Of a stretch of DNA of 64,000 nucleotides, positions 22,016 through 33,785 are shown in pieces. The stretch comes from Eonycteris spelaea. Lineage: Eukaryota > Chordata > Mammalia > Chiroptera > Pteropodidae. The position numbers were made by a program, and so were the translations under genes. The stretch lies in contig PUFA01000543.1 of the NCBI GenBank assembly GCA_003508835.1, positions 1 through 64,000 of the forward strand. The letters run 5' to 3'. The first letter of the stretch is position 1; each line of letters begins with the position of its first letter. The notes under the pieces are model-generated. The model searched no databases and was not told the origin of the DNA. It worked only from the letters and a program-made list of their open reading frames with translations.

Positions 22016-24559
22016 CTAAAAAAAGGGAAAAGCTTAAGTTTTTTTACTTCTCCACTTAAAGAGAATACTTTCTTAGGGAGAGAATTTCATAGATTCTGTT
22101 CTACTATCAGCACTTTTTCCTGGGAAGATAAAATAGGAGATTAAACTTCAAGGATACATGAAAGGGAGTGTTTCCAAAAATGTAGGCTGATTCACATGTT
22201 CAGTCATTCACTCATTGCATTAGCATAGAGTTCCTGTGCTATGGTTAATTTTATAAATCTGTCAGAAATTTTTAAATAGTACACACAGTTTGTTATACAA
22301 CACCAGGTATAATGATAACCTGGTTAAATTCTGTATTAAAGTACACAGCAAATTTCAGCCGTTATTAAACAATCTTATTGTCAAAGGTACATATGGACCA
22401 TTTTTAGCTATACTTTTGGTGAGATCTCACAGAAAATAATGTTGCTAAGACATAGGCTTCTAGCTTGCTGGGGGAGAAAAAAGAAAAATATATTTTGAAT
22501 AAAGATAAACTTTGTAACATTTATTCTTTTCCATCAATTTGTTTGAAGAATACCTCATATTCATTTGTATTAATTTTTCCCCAAGAGCATATTTGTGAAT
22601 GTCCTTTGAACACTGTTTTATTCCTTTATTCTACAAAGAGTACTCCTCTTTTCTCTACCTGGTTGCAAATATGTATTAACCTTTGACTCCCTCTCCTCCA
22701 CAATGCTTCCAATTGTATAGGTTTATTTTTGGACATAAAAATAGGTGTAACTACCTCCTTGAATGGAAGTGGGTGGTCCATGACCTGTGTAAATTTATAC
22801 ATTCTGGGGTTATCTAAATATGGATAACTTTTATAGTTTCCTTTGAAATATATGTATTCTCTTTCTCCCTCCATTGCTCTTAGCACTAGAGTAAGGAATG
22901 GGGAAAATCAGGTTTTGAAAATGCTTTTACCCCTTTCATTATTGACTTTTTACATAATTTCTTCCAACCCCTAGCTGTAGGAATGCAATAGTTGACAGAA
23001 CTCTGCAAGGGAGTGGTCATATGGTAAACTTGGATCAGTGGTTGAAATAAGCTTATTCTGGGAGTATATTGTGAACAATAGAGTTTCTTGAATTACAGTT
23101 TACTAAACTTGAACTACTGTACATTTCATTGGTAGATTATTTACTAATAGATTTTTTGCAATTTTTAAGCACTCTCCAAAATCTATTTTCTGAAACAGAC
23201 CTGTACTTTAGAAGTTAACGAAATCAAGAACCCTAAAAATTATGGATCCATGAAAATTGAGTTGGTTATTGTTTTACATTCTTTAAGCCTGAAACTAATC
23301 ATACATAATTTAACTAGACCTGAACTCTTCAGAGTAATCTCATAAGGCAATTCTAACTGCTGTCAATAAAAATGTGCCCACTTATTTGGTTTCTACCTCA
23401 TGTTTTATATTCACCTAATTAGTGCTTTATGATGAATTCTACCCTATATACACATATGTCTAATACTCCACGTGAGATGAAATGTGATTAACACTCACAG
23501 TAGATTTTATAAGACACACACTATGGAAAACTTTTTATACCTGTAATCAAGCATAATTACTAGGGGTAAAGTCAGAGCTTCAAATAGAGCTGCCTCTTCT
23601 AATAATATTGTTGAGCATTCAGGATTACTTCATTCAGCCTAGTGTAATAATTAATGCAGATAAGTATATTATAGTGTGTTGAGGGGGTTTCTTCTCTGAT
23701 CCATTGTTATTTAAAATCCTAGTCAGACATTTGGGAGTTTGAAAGAACCCTTAAAGACTTTTGTCTTAAATGTACTTTCTCTTAAAAAAAAAGAGTATAT
23801 TTTATCTGTAATCAAGAGAACACTGATCCATTTATGCCATTGTTTAAGATATTTATTTTAGTTGATGCCCTGAATCATTTTCTAAATTTCCCTTACTAAG
23901 TCATAGTTTATCCAGAAAAAAATAATCAGTAAATTCTAAAATGTCTGAGGTTTCTTTATACTTCCCAGTGATGGATTCAAGTAGGCTTTTAGCTTACTTA
24001 GTACAATTATCATTGGCATTGGCACAACTATACCACTAGTTAACAAGTCTTGTGGCTGCAACTGTCTTTGTTCTAAAGAATTGTAAAATGAGAATATGAT
24101 CCAATAAAGTAGTTATTCATTTACCACTTCCTGCTCATCATCTCAAGCTTAACACTCAAGGCCTGCATGTTTCCAATTTTAATTCCAACTGCTGCAGAAG
24201 TAGCTTACTATAAAAAGAATTTATAGCTATCCAGCACTATTGTGATGCTACTGACAAATTCTCACAATGCCACAAATAATTCAGCAAGAAAGCAAAGCCT
24301 ATGGTATGCTCCTGAGTTTTAGTAGATTGAATGAAGATAAGAATCGGGTGAAAAATGGCTAAGGATAAAAAAGTTTAATAAGTGATTGAACTTCCAGTAA
24401 TCCTCCTTTTTATTCAGTCTTCTGCCTCCCCTTTGTGGACCTTCCTATTTGCCTCCTACTTCTTTAATTCTTCTCCTCTTTCCTCCATCTCTTTACTTTG
24501 AGTTGGTCATTTCAACTCGAGCACTCAAGCTCTCAAGCACTGCCCTGGGGACCTGCAGA
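22016..24559. other. About 2.5 kb of AT-rich DNA without recognisable repeats
   Basis: I see no L1, SINE, LTR or DNA transposon in this stretch, which is unusual for the window. Open frames are short (the largest, about 86 codons on the minus strand at 22626-22886, has no recognisable motif). A conserved non-coding element cannot be excluded, but nothing in the sequence alone shows one. Confidence 0.55.
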
Positions 24560-24680
24560 GGTTCGTTCATTGCTCTTCCCACACAGACATTCATTCATAC
24601 ACAAATATTTACCAGGGACCTCTTCTGTTCTTGGCTCTGTGTAAGGCACTTAGGGATCTACCTTGAATAGGACAGTTCTG
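24560..24680 (-). mobile_element. L2 LINE 3' end, antisense
   Basis: 'gttcgttcattg', 'cattcattcatac', 'acaaatatttaccagggacc', 'ttggctctgtgtaaggcac' and 'tagggatctaccttg' match the complement of the L2 3' end. Confidence 0.65.
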
Positions 24681-27600
24681 CCTTATAGAGATACTAGCAG
24701 TAGGACCCCCAATTCTGATAAGTCAAGTGGCTTCCCAGGTAAAAAGACTGTTTGCTGTAGTATGCATACTAAGTTTGGTTTGATTGTTGAAGCTATCTCT
24801 ATTATTCCTCTTTTAATGTCTATCCTCAAAAGCGAGTGGTAGGTTTACAAGTAGAGGCCTTTAGTATCTCCACTTGGGCATTCAAAGAAGTAGAACCTAT
24901 AAGCCAAGAATAGATCTGAATTTTATAGATATTTTATAGATAAAATATTAGACAAAATATGGCTTTCACAATTTGAGGCCACTAGGAATCAGACTACAAG
25001 ATGGAGATCAGAACACAAAGTACTTATAGGAAGTATCCTTGAGATTAATGCCTGTTGAAAAGAGGGGAAGGAAACATGACTATGTCAAGAGAGAAGTTGA
25101 TGAACTTCTGGGGAGTTCTGGAACTGGGATAGCTGTTGGGATCACTGGCAGGACTATTATATGAAATATCCACAAGAGTTATCCACTTCTTTTTAATCTC
25201 ATCTCATTCTCTGTTTTTCTCTCATTCTCTCAAACCATTTTTCATCATCCTAAGAAGAAGCAGCCCTGTAACTCACACTAGAGTTGTTCACCATGTTCAT
25301 TGGACTTGGCTTTGATTAACTGTGTTTTCTAAATCAAAACTTTCTTCCAATGATGAGAATGTGAGAAGTTTTTACTACTGATTATGTCCAAAATTGTGAA
25401 CCACAGGCACATTCTTCCTCCTTCCTTCCCCCTACTTTTCCTATATGTAATATCAAATAACATAACATAATATAATTCTAGCTGTTGTGGATTGAAGGAG
25501 TTAAATATAACCCTTTTATTTCTCATGCCTGAACCCTATATCAATGGATATAGACAGAAATATGGCTGATGGAGATTAAAATGTTAGATGTGTTGATGTT
25601 AGAGAACATGGTATAGATGAGCAACAACAATATCCATTATGCCAATAATGATAACATTTCCCACATTTTTTGCTTTCATACCACTAAATGAACTATAAAG
25701 CCTATGATCAACCATTGGTGGCTGGCCCCCATTGGAAGAGCTCAGTGGTTCCACTCATGTTTACCAAACTACTCCCACAATACTAACTTCTGCGAGCACT
25801 AATGGACAATGCAGATTTTGCAAAAGGAAGGTTCTAAAATGGGTTAGAATTATTACATATTAATTAGATTTACTCCCCGGTTGCTTCACAGATGAAAATC
25901 TACTCCCTATTCTACTTTCCATCCCAAATTAGGTCCAGCCACATTGTCCTACCCACTTAATAGAGTTTCAGCAATGAAGTTAAATGGCATCATAAAGATA
26001 CTCAAAAACAAAATGCAAATAGATAGATAGATGATAGATAGGTATATAGATAGCCCGTATTTGAATATAAATTTCCTGTGCTGTGAATTACCCAGGGATA
26101 AATCTATGTCTCTTATGTGAAATAATTTTAAAGTTCAAAAATTAAAACTTCTGGTTAAAATCCAGAGATTAAGGGCTTTGCCAATATCTTATTCTGCCTA
26201 CTGTCAACCAGAAAGGTTCTCAATGTCTAGTCAGAGTTACCAAAGCCTTGATCACCATGTCCTGGGGTGTCTTTCCTAAGAATGAGTGTCATTATTTTGG
26301 GACCTAGAAGTTAAATTGGTCTTTATTACGTCTCTTTTTTAAAGAGCCTAGATTGTGAACGGGAAGCACAGATTATCATAACATTGACTAATGTCAATGA
26401 CATTTAGCAGATTATAATGATAAAGCAATTTTTCCAAATAAAATGAAATCCACAGCATAATGCTGGTGCCATCTAGTCCTGGTTTACCATTACCAAAGAC
26501 AGAATAGAGAGTCAGTGGTATCTGGAGGAAGATGGAGGAAAAGACATTCTTCTGGGTTTCAACTTCTCCCAACACCAAGCCATATATACCAGTTGTCCTG
26601 TGCCTTGACCTGTGGACCTAAACTCCTCTGGGGAAATTCCCCACCCAGAGGTGAATGTTGATGTTAAGTATTAACTGTAACTCTAGAGGGAAAATTCTGG
26701 GTCATACTCTGTTACTCTAGACATTGATGGCTTCTTGAAAAGTGTGGGAGTTTGAAATGATGGCAGTCACAGACTAAATTTTATTTGCTCTTTTTTTTAT
26801 TGCAAACAATAATATCTGGTATCTCTTAATTTCTATCTCCCCCTGGCCCTGTATATCTAGCAGCCTGGGCTGTATGCAGGTGGCATCTCTCTGGCGACAA
26901 GGTTCCTACACTCTTTTATGAATAAGCATTTTCAATCATGTATCACAATGACTGTAGCCCCCACCTCTTGCTGTGGGTTACTGAGGCCTAAGAAACCCAT
27001 CTCCTAGAGAAGGTGTCTCCTTTATCCTCATATTTGTTTCAGCTAGAGAGTTGCCCTCAGCAGATTCTGAGCTGAAACTGTGGTTGATATTTCTGGAACT
27101 TTTGCCCCTATCAACCTCATGAAGACCAGCAATTCCTAAAGACCCAGGGCATGTGGATGTCAGAAACCTAGACCCATGGTCCAAACTTTGCAATGATGTA
27201 ATCCAGAACCATATGGAGGCTGTGAGGTTGCAGTGACACCTGAGCCCATGGCATGTCCACAGTTCCTCCTTGACAATCAATCTGTAGAATAGATTTTGGG
27301 CAGCTGATCTGGTGCTGCTTGCCTAAGCCTAGCACTAACACGTTAAAGGCCAAACTGTAAGGGTCTGTGTTGTGTTAATAATACAGCTGCCCTGAAGCTT
27401 AAAAACAGCAAATATTTTTCTGCCTAATCCCATGGTGATAATAATGCATGCACTGCCCAGATCCTCCTTCAAGAATAAAGGGCTTATTCCCCTGGTTTAC
27501 CCATTTAGAGATTGCCTCAGCTGAAGAGAGCCACTTTGCCCAAGGTCACACCCCTTTCCATAGTGACCCACAGATTGTTGCCTTTAGGCCCAGCCTTCCT

Positions 27601-29417
27601 ACCCAATTTAAGAGCTTCCTAAAGGATTGTCTAAGTTTTGAGATTGAATTACCGACTGACTTCCCAGTTCTTTATCTTTCCGTTCCACAAAGGTTGAACC
27701 CAAGAGTGCTCCCTCAGAGAACTTCTGTATGCTTATCTTCAGCTCAGAGTCTGCTGCTCAGGGATAAAAACCACTGAACTGTTCAAATGCCTTGGCTGCT
27801 TGTCTCACTTCCTGGTTAGGGCAATCCAGTGAAGCCTCACATTATTGATTCTGCTGTCTGTAAGCCCCACTGACACTTTGTCTCATCTCTTATTACCATT
27901 GATTGTCTCAGCCTTCCTCAGGGTCAAGAGCCAGGCTGTCCACACAGCTTCAATCATGATTATCATACCTGGAGCTGCAGCAGCTCCAGTGCCCAGCTGT
28001 AACCCGGCTGAGCCAATGGAGACCCTGGCCTCCCCAGTGGCTGCCCTAAGTGTAGGGGAAAATAAAGCTCTGTGGGGTGGACTTCAAAGAATGAGAGAGG
28101 GCATAGAAGGAGCTTAAATGTGTGGCTTCTCTGAAAACTTCCCATATAACAGAACCAGTTGGGTTTTCTTGAGAAGCCGTGGCCAGCTTATAACACACCA
28201 CCTGCATATGCTCTCCCACCTTCCTTGCCCCACTTTTCTTTCTCCCTTATTCTTGCTTTCCTGAGATTTTATCCTTTTGATTAATGCATTGGTATATAAG
28301 CTTCCTCAGATTCTAGGAAACCTCAGCTAGGACAGAATGTACCTTAGCAGATATGACATCAATTGACTTTTAATAAAAGTGTTTCATAATCATTCTGCAT
28401 TGAACTGTTCTGCCACAAAAGAAACCTTCTCCCCTGTCTTTGCTTTCACAATCACTACTCACAGAGTCATTTCTCTTTTTTTTAATTCAAAAGGTTGTAG
28501 CCACTGTTTGCTACCATTATTATTGGTTTCCTGTCATGCCTGAAGTGTAAAAAATGATTATTCATATAATAGTCTTTAATTATTGTCTGACTTGTCATGT
28601 TGCATAATATAAAGCTCTTAACACTCATACATCTAACATGGAGGCAATTTATCAGAAAAAGTACTGTTACCAAACTCCACTTTTAAAATGGCTGCTCTTG
28701 GTAAAAATGTTCAGAGGCTAAAAGTATTTGTAAGATATTGCATTAGGGCAAGGCATATATTTTCCATCTGGATTAAGGGAGATAGCATGTGCAGCAGTAA
28801 GATAATAAAAAGAAAATTTTTCAGAATGAAAAAAATAAAAAGCAGAACAAATATATTTGAACAATCCATCTTTTGAAGTAGCTTTTAAGCATGAGGGCAC
28901 TACTCCAAGATCAACAAAAGGAAGTTGGTAAGAATGTAACCAACACTGTAAATAGATAGTAGTAAAAGAACTTAGCCATTAAACCCTTTGTTACTACTCA
29001 GTACCTGTCTCCATGGGTAGATGACTTCACACATCAGAGTTGGGAATTCTGGAGACCTTCAGGCTCAGGGAATGATCATTTCTTTCTCAATAAAGGAGAG
29101 TTTTCGCCTCTCTTTTTGTGCTGTCACCTGGTTCTGGTCTTGAGGTAATGCCTGCCCATGTCTGCTTTCACTAAACCTGTGCAGGCTTGTCATGTTTGAC
29201 TAGACTAATATCATTTAGGTTTATCAATCCAGTGTATCAGATATCATAAAAACAGTGCTATTTCTGTAATTTAAAACAGGCTTGGTGCCCTTACCTTTGC
29301 TTTTCTCATATCTCCAGAAGGTAGGCATTCACCTTTATGCTATTTAGCACGTTAAGTTTTAGTGGGGCTCATGTCATATTTGATTACTGTCATGGATCTT
29401 GGGTGACCTTTGTAACA
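24681..29417. other. Low-repeat intergenic DNA
   Basis: About 4.7 kb with only a GATA microsatellite that I can name. The segment 27440-27800 is more GC-rich, and its text ('tttgcccaaggtcacaccc', 'aagagcttcctaaagg') resembles an interspersed repeat that I cannot name. Open frames of up to about 109 codons (27448-27777 plus, 26978-27280 minus) have no domains or exon-like context. No gene is supported. Confidence 0.5.
26019..26053. repeat. (GATA)n microsatellite
   Basis: 'agatagatagatgatagatag' with one interruption; about eight GATA-type units. Confidence 0.85.
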
Positions 29418-29491
29418 TCTCTCTCTGTCTCTCTCTGTCTCCTCTCTGTCTCTCTCCCCCCACCCCTCCTTCTCTCTCCTCTTTCCCTCCA
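29418..29491. repeat. (TCTG/TC)n pyrimidine-rich microsatellite
   Basis: Runs of TCTC interspersed with TCTG, followed by a C-rich patch, next to the 3' boundary of an antisense L1. Confidence 0.85.
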
Positions 29492-29514
29492 CTGCCTACA
29501 CACACAAGATTATT

Positions 29515-30561
29515 TTTAACTTTTCATTTTGAAATAATTTTAGACTTACAGGATAATTGCAAAGGTAGTAAAAAAGTTCAGATACATGTTTCACACAAAT
29601 TCTTCTAATGTTAATATCATATAAGCATAGCACAGTTGTCCAGAGTAGGAAATTAACATTGGTACAATATAATTAACTAAGCTACAGAGCTCATTTGAAT
29701 TTTACGAGTTTTCCCTCAAAATACACCTTTTCTCTCCCAGGATCCCATGTTGCATATCATTGTGTCTCAATTTTTTTCTCCAATCCGTGACAGTTCCCCC
29801 GTTTTTCTTTTCTTTCTTTTCTTTTTTTTTTTTTTGTGGCCATGAAACTTTTGAAGATACTGGTTAATTATATTGTAGAACGTTTAATTGTGTTTTTCTG
29901 TTGTTTTCCCATGAATAGTTTGAGGTTATGCATTTTTGACAAGAATAGTATAGAAATTAAGTTCTTTTCATTACATCTTATCAGGCAGGTACATGATGCA
30001 AATAGATTTTATTACTGATGATATTAACATTGATTACTTGATTAGGGTGGTGTCTGCCACGTTTCTCTACTGTAAAGGTACTATTTTTCCCTTTGGAATT
30101 AATAAATGCCTTGCAAGAGATATTTTTATAAACTACAGTAATATCCTGTATCTCCTCAAACTTTCACTCATGATGATTTTAGCATCCATCAATGGATCTT
30201 ACCCTCAATGATGACAGTGTATTTGTCTTATTGATGATTTTGAATTTCTCTCATTCTTTCTACATTTTAAAATTGAAATTCTTTCAGTAAGGGATAACTT
30301 CCCGTCCTTACTCATTTGTTTATACATTTAATTATTTATTTTTGTCAACATAGACTCATGGATATTATTTTTATTCTGTGGGTTATAATCCAATACTATC
30401 ATTATTCATTTGTTTCTCAAATTGTTCCATCTTTGGCCATTAAGATCTTTTCAGGTTAGCTTATGTATGCTTTTCACAGACACCCGTTCTCCTCCATTCT
30501 TTTCTTAGTACTTCCTTCTTTTTCTGGTGCCACAAAATGTTTCCAGGCTCATATTGTAATC
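29515..30561 (-). mobile_element. Old L1 (L1ME-like) 3' UTR, antisense, first part
   Basis: 'ttgaaataattttagacttacagg', 'gcaaaggtagtaaaaaag', 'gaaattaacattggtac', 'aatccgtgacagttccc', 'tggtgtctgccacgtttctc', 'actcatggatattattt' and 'ttccatctttggccatt' follow the complement of a well-known old L1 3' UTR in order. The element continues after each of several later insertions, down to about 34680. Confidence 0.75.
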
Positions 30562-30881
30562 TTTTCTTTTTAAAAAAGTAGTTTCATGTATAGAGTACAT
30601 TGATTAAAATGTATATAGTTTGAAGTGATCCTGCTATTACTCCATCACTCATCGGCTCTACACACAGCATTACAATACTATTGCCTATATTCCCTATGTA
30701 CTCTATGTCTCTGTGACTATTTTGTAACTACTAATTTGTAGTTCTTGATCCCTTCACCTTTTTCTCACAGCCCTCCAATTCCCCTTCGAACTGGCAATCA
30801 CCAGATTACTCTCTGTAATCTGTGAATCTGTTTTCATTTAGTTTGTTTCTTTTGCTCCTTAGATTCTGCATATAATGAAAT
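30562..30881 (-). mobile_element. 5'-truncated L1 3' tail, antisense, with target duplication
   Basis: The text changes to the 3' UTR type of the younger L1s ('tagagtacattgattaaa', 'ctccttagattctgcatataatgaaatc'), starting with a T-rich stretch that would be the poly(A) tail read backwards. Flanking copies CATATTGTAATC (30550-30561) and CATCTTGTAGTC (30882-30893) match at 10 of 12 positions and interrupt the L1ME-like 3' UTR. About 320 bp of the 3' UTR survive. Confidence 0.8.
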
Positions 30882-31046
30882 CATCTTGTAGTCATGTTGC
30901 CCCTCTCCTGGAATCAACCACCTTTCCAAGGAGCCCTGATTCCTTTTATTGGAGAATGTGTTTTAGAAACCAGATCTGGACACTAATTGTGCTCATTGCT
31001 ATCGGTGTATCAACTGCTTCTAGTTTCACTTAGTAGACAGAGTTAG

Positions 31047-31290
31047 GATATATATATATGTGTATACTAAGCCCTGTATACACACATATCTGTATTTATT
31101 TCTGTAGCTATCTGTGTATATTTGTACAACACACATATACAAAAATATGGAGATATATATATCTCCATATTTTTCTCATCTATCATTCCTGTAATATGTA
31201 TGTATCATCTCTGTAAATCTGTGTACAATATATATATACATATATATATATATATCTATTTCTATCTGATCTATTATCTCTGTAATATGT
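31047..31290. repeat. TA/CA-rich microsatellite region
   Basis: Several TATATA and TGTATA runs plus CACACATA patches lie in the part of the L1 3' UTR that is itself prone to such runs. A perfect palindrome at 31141-31174 lies within it. Confidence 0.75.
31141..31174. repeat. Perfect 34-bp palindrome
   Basis: The 17-base arm AAAAATATGGAGATATA is followed at once by its exact reverse complement, with no spacer. The centre is TATA-rich, so part of it is expected from the surrounding repeat, but the ATGGAGA and TCTCCAT blocks are not. Confidence 0.95.
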
Positions 31291-31548
31291 ATATATAAAA
31301 TCATGAGTTCTTTTTGAGATCTTCGTTTCCAATACAACTCCACAAAGGTTATTCAAAAACCTTCCTTATTTGGAAACCTGAGAGTGAGAAGCTGGCTCTC
31401 ACTATCTAAAATATGTTTACCTATTTGTTCAACCCTAGATATAATATAAAATAATTTCAAAATTGCAAACCCATATGTCTGTGAGAACCAGATTTAATAA
31501 CTAGAGTGCAATATTTGTGTGAAGTTCTTTTTGTCTTTAGCCTTAGAA

Positions 31549-31755
31549 CAGTGGTCCCAGACCACTGGGTTGTAGACCAGTACCAGTCAATGGCCTTTAA
31601 AGAACTGGCCACAGCAGGAGGTGAGTGGTGAGAGAGGGAGTGAAGCTTCATCTGTATATTTGCAGGTGCTCCCCTCAACTCCACCTCAGATCATCAGGCA
31701 TTACATTCTCATAGGATCACCAGTCCCTGGTGCCAAAAATGGTTGGGGACTGTTT
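31549..31755. mobile_element. hAT-like non-autonomous DNA transposon, internally deleted
   Basis: The ends are inverted: CAGTGGTCCC at 31549 and ...GGTTGGGGACTG at 31752. The inside contains 'agatcatcaggcattacattctcatagg', 'gaggtgagtggtgag' and 'agtgaagcttcatctgtat', typical of a known mammalian hAT-type MITE. The flanks GCCTTAGA (31540-31547) and GCCTTAAC (31756-31763) match at 6 of 8 positions, consistent with an eroded 8-bp duplication. It interrupts the L1 3' UTR. Confidence 0.7.
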
Positions 31756-31763
31756 GCCTTAAC

Positions 31764-32917
31764 AGTATCCATCAAATACTCTTTTGCAAAGGATACTTAT
31801 ATTAGGACTTTTCTTTCCTATCTCCTTCAGTGTAGTTATGTTATATCATTTGTGATATATTTAGATTCATTTATTATTGCTTTGTATTCTATTTTGGGGT
31901 TGTTCTCATATCTTGCTTTATTTCATTTATCTATTGGGGAAGATATGTGAAACATTATGTTTCTAAGAATCAAAGCCTATATCAAAAGTATAATCAGAGA
32001 AGCATAGCCCTTCCTCTCCCTACTAATGACAATTCCATGTCCCTTTTCTTTCCCATTTGCTGATGGTTCCCTGTAGGAAACATAAAAACTTTAGTTTCTG
32101 GTTTATTCTTCCTATATTTCTCTTTCCCGAAAGGGAGCAGATATGTGTTGTATTTTCTTAATATCCTTTTTCTCAACAAGAAGTGTCACGTATTATAGAT
32201 ACTCTTTTGCCACCTTGATACTGTCATTAAAGATCTTCCTTTCTTCCTTCCTCCCTCCCTCCCATCCTTCCATTTCTCCTCTCTCTTCCTTCCTTCCTTC
32301 CTTCCTTCCTTCCTTCCTTCCTCCTTCCTTCCTTCCTTCCTTCCTTCTTCCTTCTTCCTTCCTTCCTTCTTCCTCTCTCATTCTTTTTCTTTCTTTTAAC
32401 AGCTGCGTAGCACTCCATTGTGTGGATGCATTAACCACAGTTTTTTCAGCCACTCTCCTATGTATGGGCATTTCGATTGCTTACAATTTTTTGCAATTAT
32501 AAACAATGCTACAATGAATAACGTTGTGCATATGTATTTTTGTATGGTTGAAGGTGCACTTCAGGGTAGATTCCTAGTATTGGAATTGCTGAGGTCAAAA
32601 GGTTAAGTGCATAAGCAGTTTTTGTTAAAGTACTGCCAAGTTTATCTCTAGAAATGATTATACTAATTTGCATTTTCACCAGCAATGTATGAGAGTGCCT
32701 GTTTTCCAATAGCCTCATAAATGAAATCTGTTGTTATGCTTTTGAAGTTTTGTCCATTTGATAGGTGAGAAATGGATCTCAATGTTGTTCTAATTTACAT
32801 TTCTCTAATAATGGGAGTTTTGATATTTTTATGTGTGTATATATAAGATATATGTAATAGATATATCTTCCTCAAACATAAAATCTTTCTCTCTCTCTTT
32901 ATATGTATATATATATA
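31764..32917 (-). mobile_element. Old L1 (L1ME-like) 3' UTR and ORF2 C-terminus, antisense, third part
   Basis: 'ccttcctctccctactaatgac', 'tcttcctatatttctc', then after the CTTC tract 'agctgcgtagcactccattgtg', 'caattataaacaatgctac', 'ttgtgcatatgtattttt' and 'gtatgagagtgcctg' follow the complement of an old L1 3' UTR into late ORF2. Confidence 0.8.
32235..32397. repeat. (CTTC)n polypyrimidine tract
   Basis: The tract is mostly CTTC/CCTT units. The stretch 32273-32379 is an uninterrupted homopyrimidine run of 107 bases on the plus strand. It lies in the antisense L1. The resulting charged open frames on the minus strand are repeat translations, not genes. Confidence 0.95.
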
Positions 32918-33222
32918 CAGTTAATCCTTGCATAATGCAGGATTTAGGGGCACTGACTCCCCGTGCAGTTGAAATCTATGTATAACTTTTGACTATCCAA
33001 AACTTAGCTGTCCCGATATCCATGGAGGATTGGTTCTAGGTGCCCATGCATATTCAAATCTGCAGATGCTCAAGTCCCTTATAGTATCTTGTGGACCAAT
33101 GCAGTTGGCCCTCTGCATCCACTGACTCTCAGACATGGATTGAAAATAGTATATGAATTTTTGAAAATAAATCCATATATAAGTAGACCTGCCCAGTTTA
33201 AACCTGTGTTGTTCAAAGGTCC
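32918..33222. mobile_element. Tigger-like (TcMar) DNA transposon remnant, rearranged
   Basis: The element begins CAGTTAATCCTTGCATAA and ends with the complement of GACCTTTGAACAACACAGG, which are related inverted ends. Inside, 'ggattggttctaggtgcc', 'gcagatgctcaagtcccttata' and 'gttggccctctgcatcc' belong to a second Tigger-type element, so this is either a nested pair or a rearranged copy. It interrupts the L1ME-like sequence at a TA-rich site. Confidence 0.65.
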
Positions 33223-33228
33223 ATAGTG

Positions 33229-33230
<2 letters not shown>

Positions 33231-33269
<39 letters not shown>
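33231..33269. repeat. (TG)n microsatellite
   Basis: An uninterrupted run of TG dinucleotides, 39 bases long. Confidence 0.98.
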
Positions 33270-33271
<2 letters not shown>

Positions 33272-33339
33272 AGTCTATTCATTTTTTTTTCACAATTTTC
33301 TATTGTTGTTGTTTTTTGGTCCATCAATTAAAAATTTTA

Positions 33340-33785
33340 TATTAAAGAACTGGAGGGCATTGTGATATGCGAGATAAGTTAGACAGATAAAAATAAATAC
33401 TATGTGATCTCACTTATTGTGGAATTTTAAAAAGCCAAACTTATAGAAAACAGAGAGTAGAATGGTGGTTACCAGTGGCTAGGATATAGGGAAATTGGGG
33501 AGATGTCGGTCTAAGGATAAAAACTTGCAGTTAGAAGATGAATGAGTTCTGAAGATCTAATGCATAGTAGCATAGTGATCATAGCCAACAATACTGCATT
33601 ATATACTTCAGATTACTAAGAGACTGGATCTTAAATTTTTCTTACCAAAAAAAAGAAATGGTAGTAATGTGACATGATAGAGGTAGTGAGAATCATATTG
33701 CAATATATAAGTGTATGAGATCAACATGTCGTACACCTTAAACATACACAATGTTATATAGAATTATATCTCAATAAAAAGAATA
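33340..33785 (+). mobile_element. 5'-truncated L1 (L1MA-like) end of ORF2 and 3' UTR, sense
   Basis: 'agataagttagacagata', 'actatgtgatctcacttat', 'gtagaatggtggttaccagtgg', 'gtacaccttaaacatacac' and 'ttatatctcaataaaaag' follow the end of an L1MA-type element in sense, ending in a short A-rich tail. The antisense L1ME-like element lies on both sides, so this is a nested insertion. Confidence 0.8.

Larger units (their letters stand above)
30894..31548 (-). mobile_element. Old L1 (L1ME-like) 3' UTR, antisense, second part
   Basis: Host sequence resumes with 'ctcctggaatcaaccacc', 'tccaaggagccctgattcc' and 'aaccagatctggacactaa'. It includes an AT-rich microsatellite expansion (31047-31290), then 'aaatcatgagttc' and 'gagagtgagaagctggctctc', all in the expected order. 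Confidence 0.75.

Noticed and set aside
32193..32471. Arg/Glu/Lys/Gly-rich and Ser/Phe-rich frames
   Set aside because: Translations of the CTTC microsatellite.
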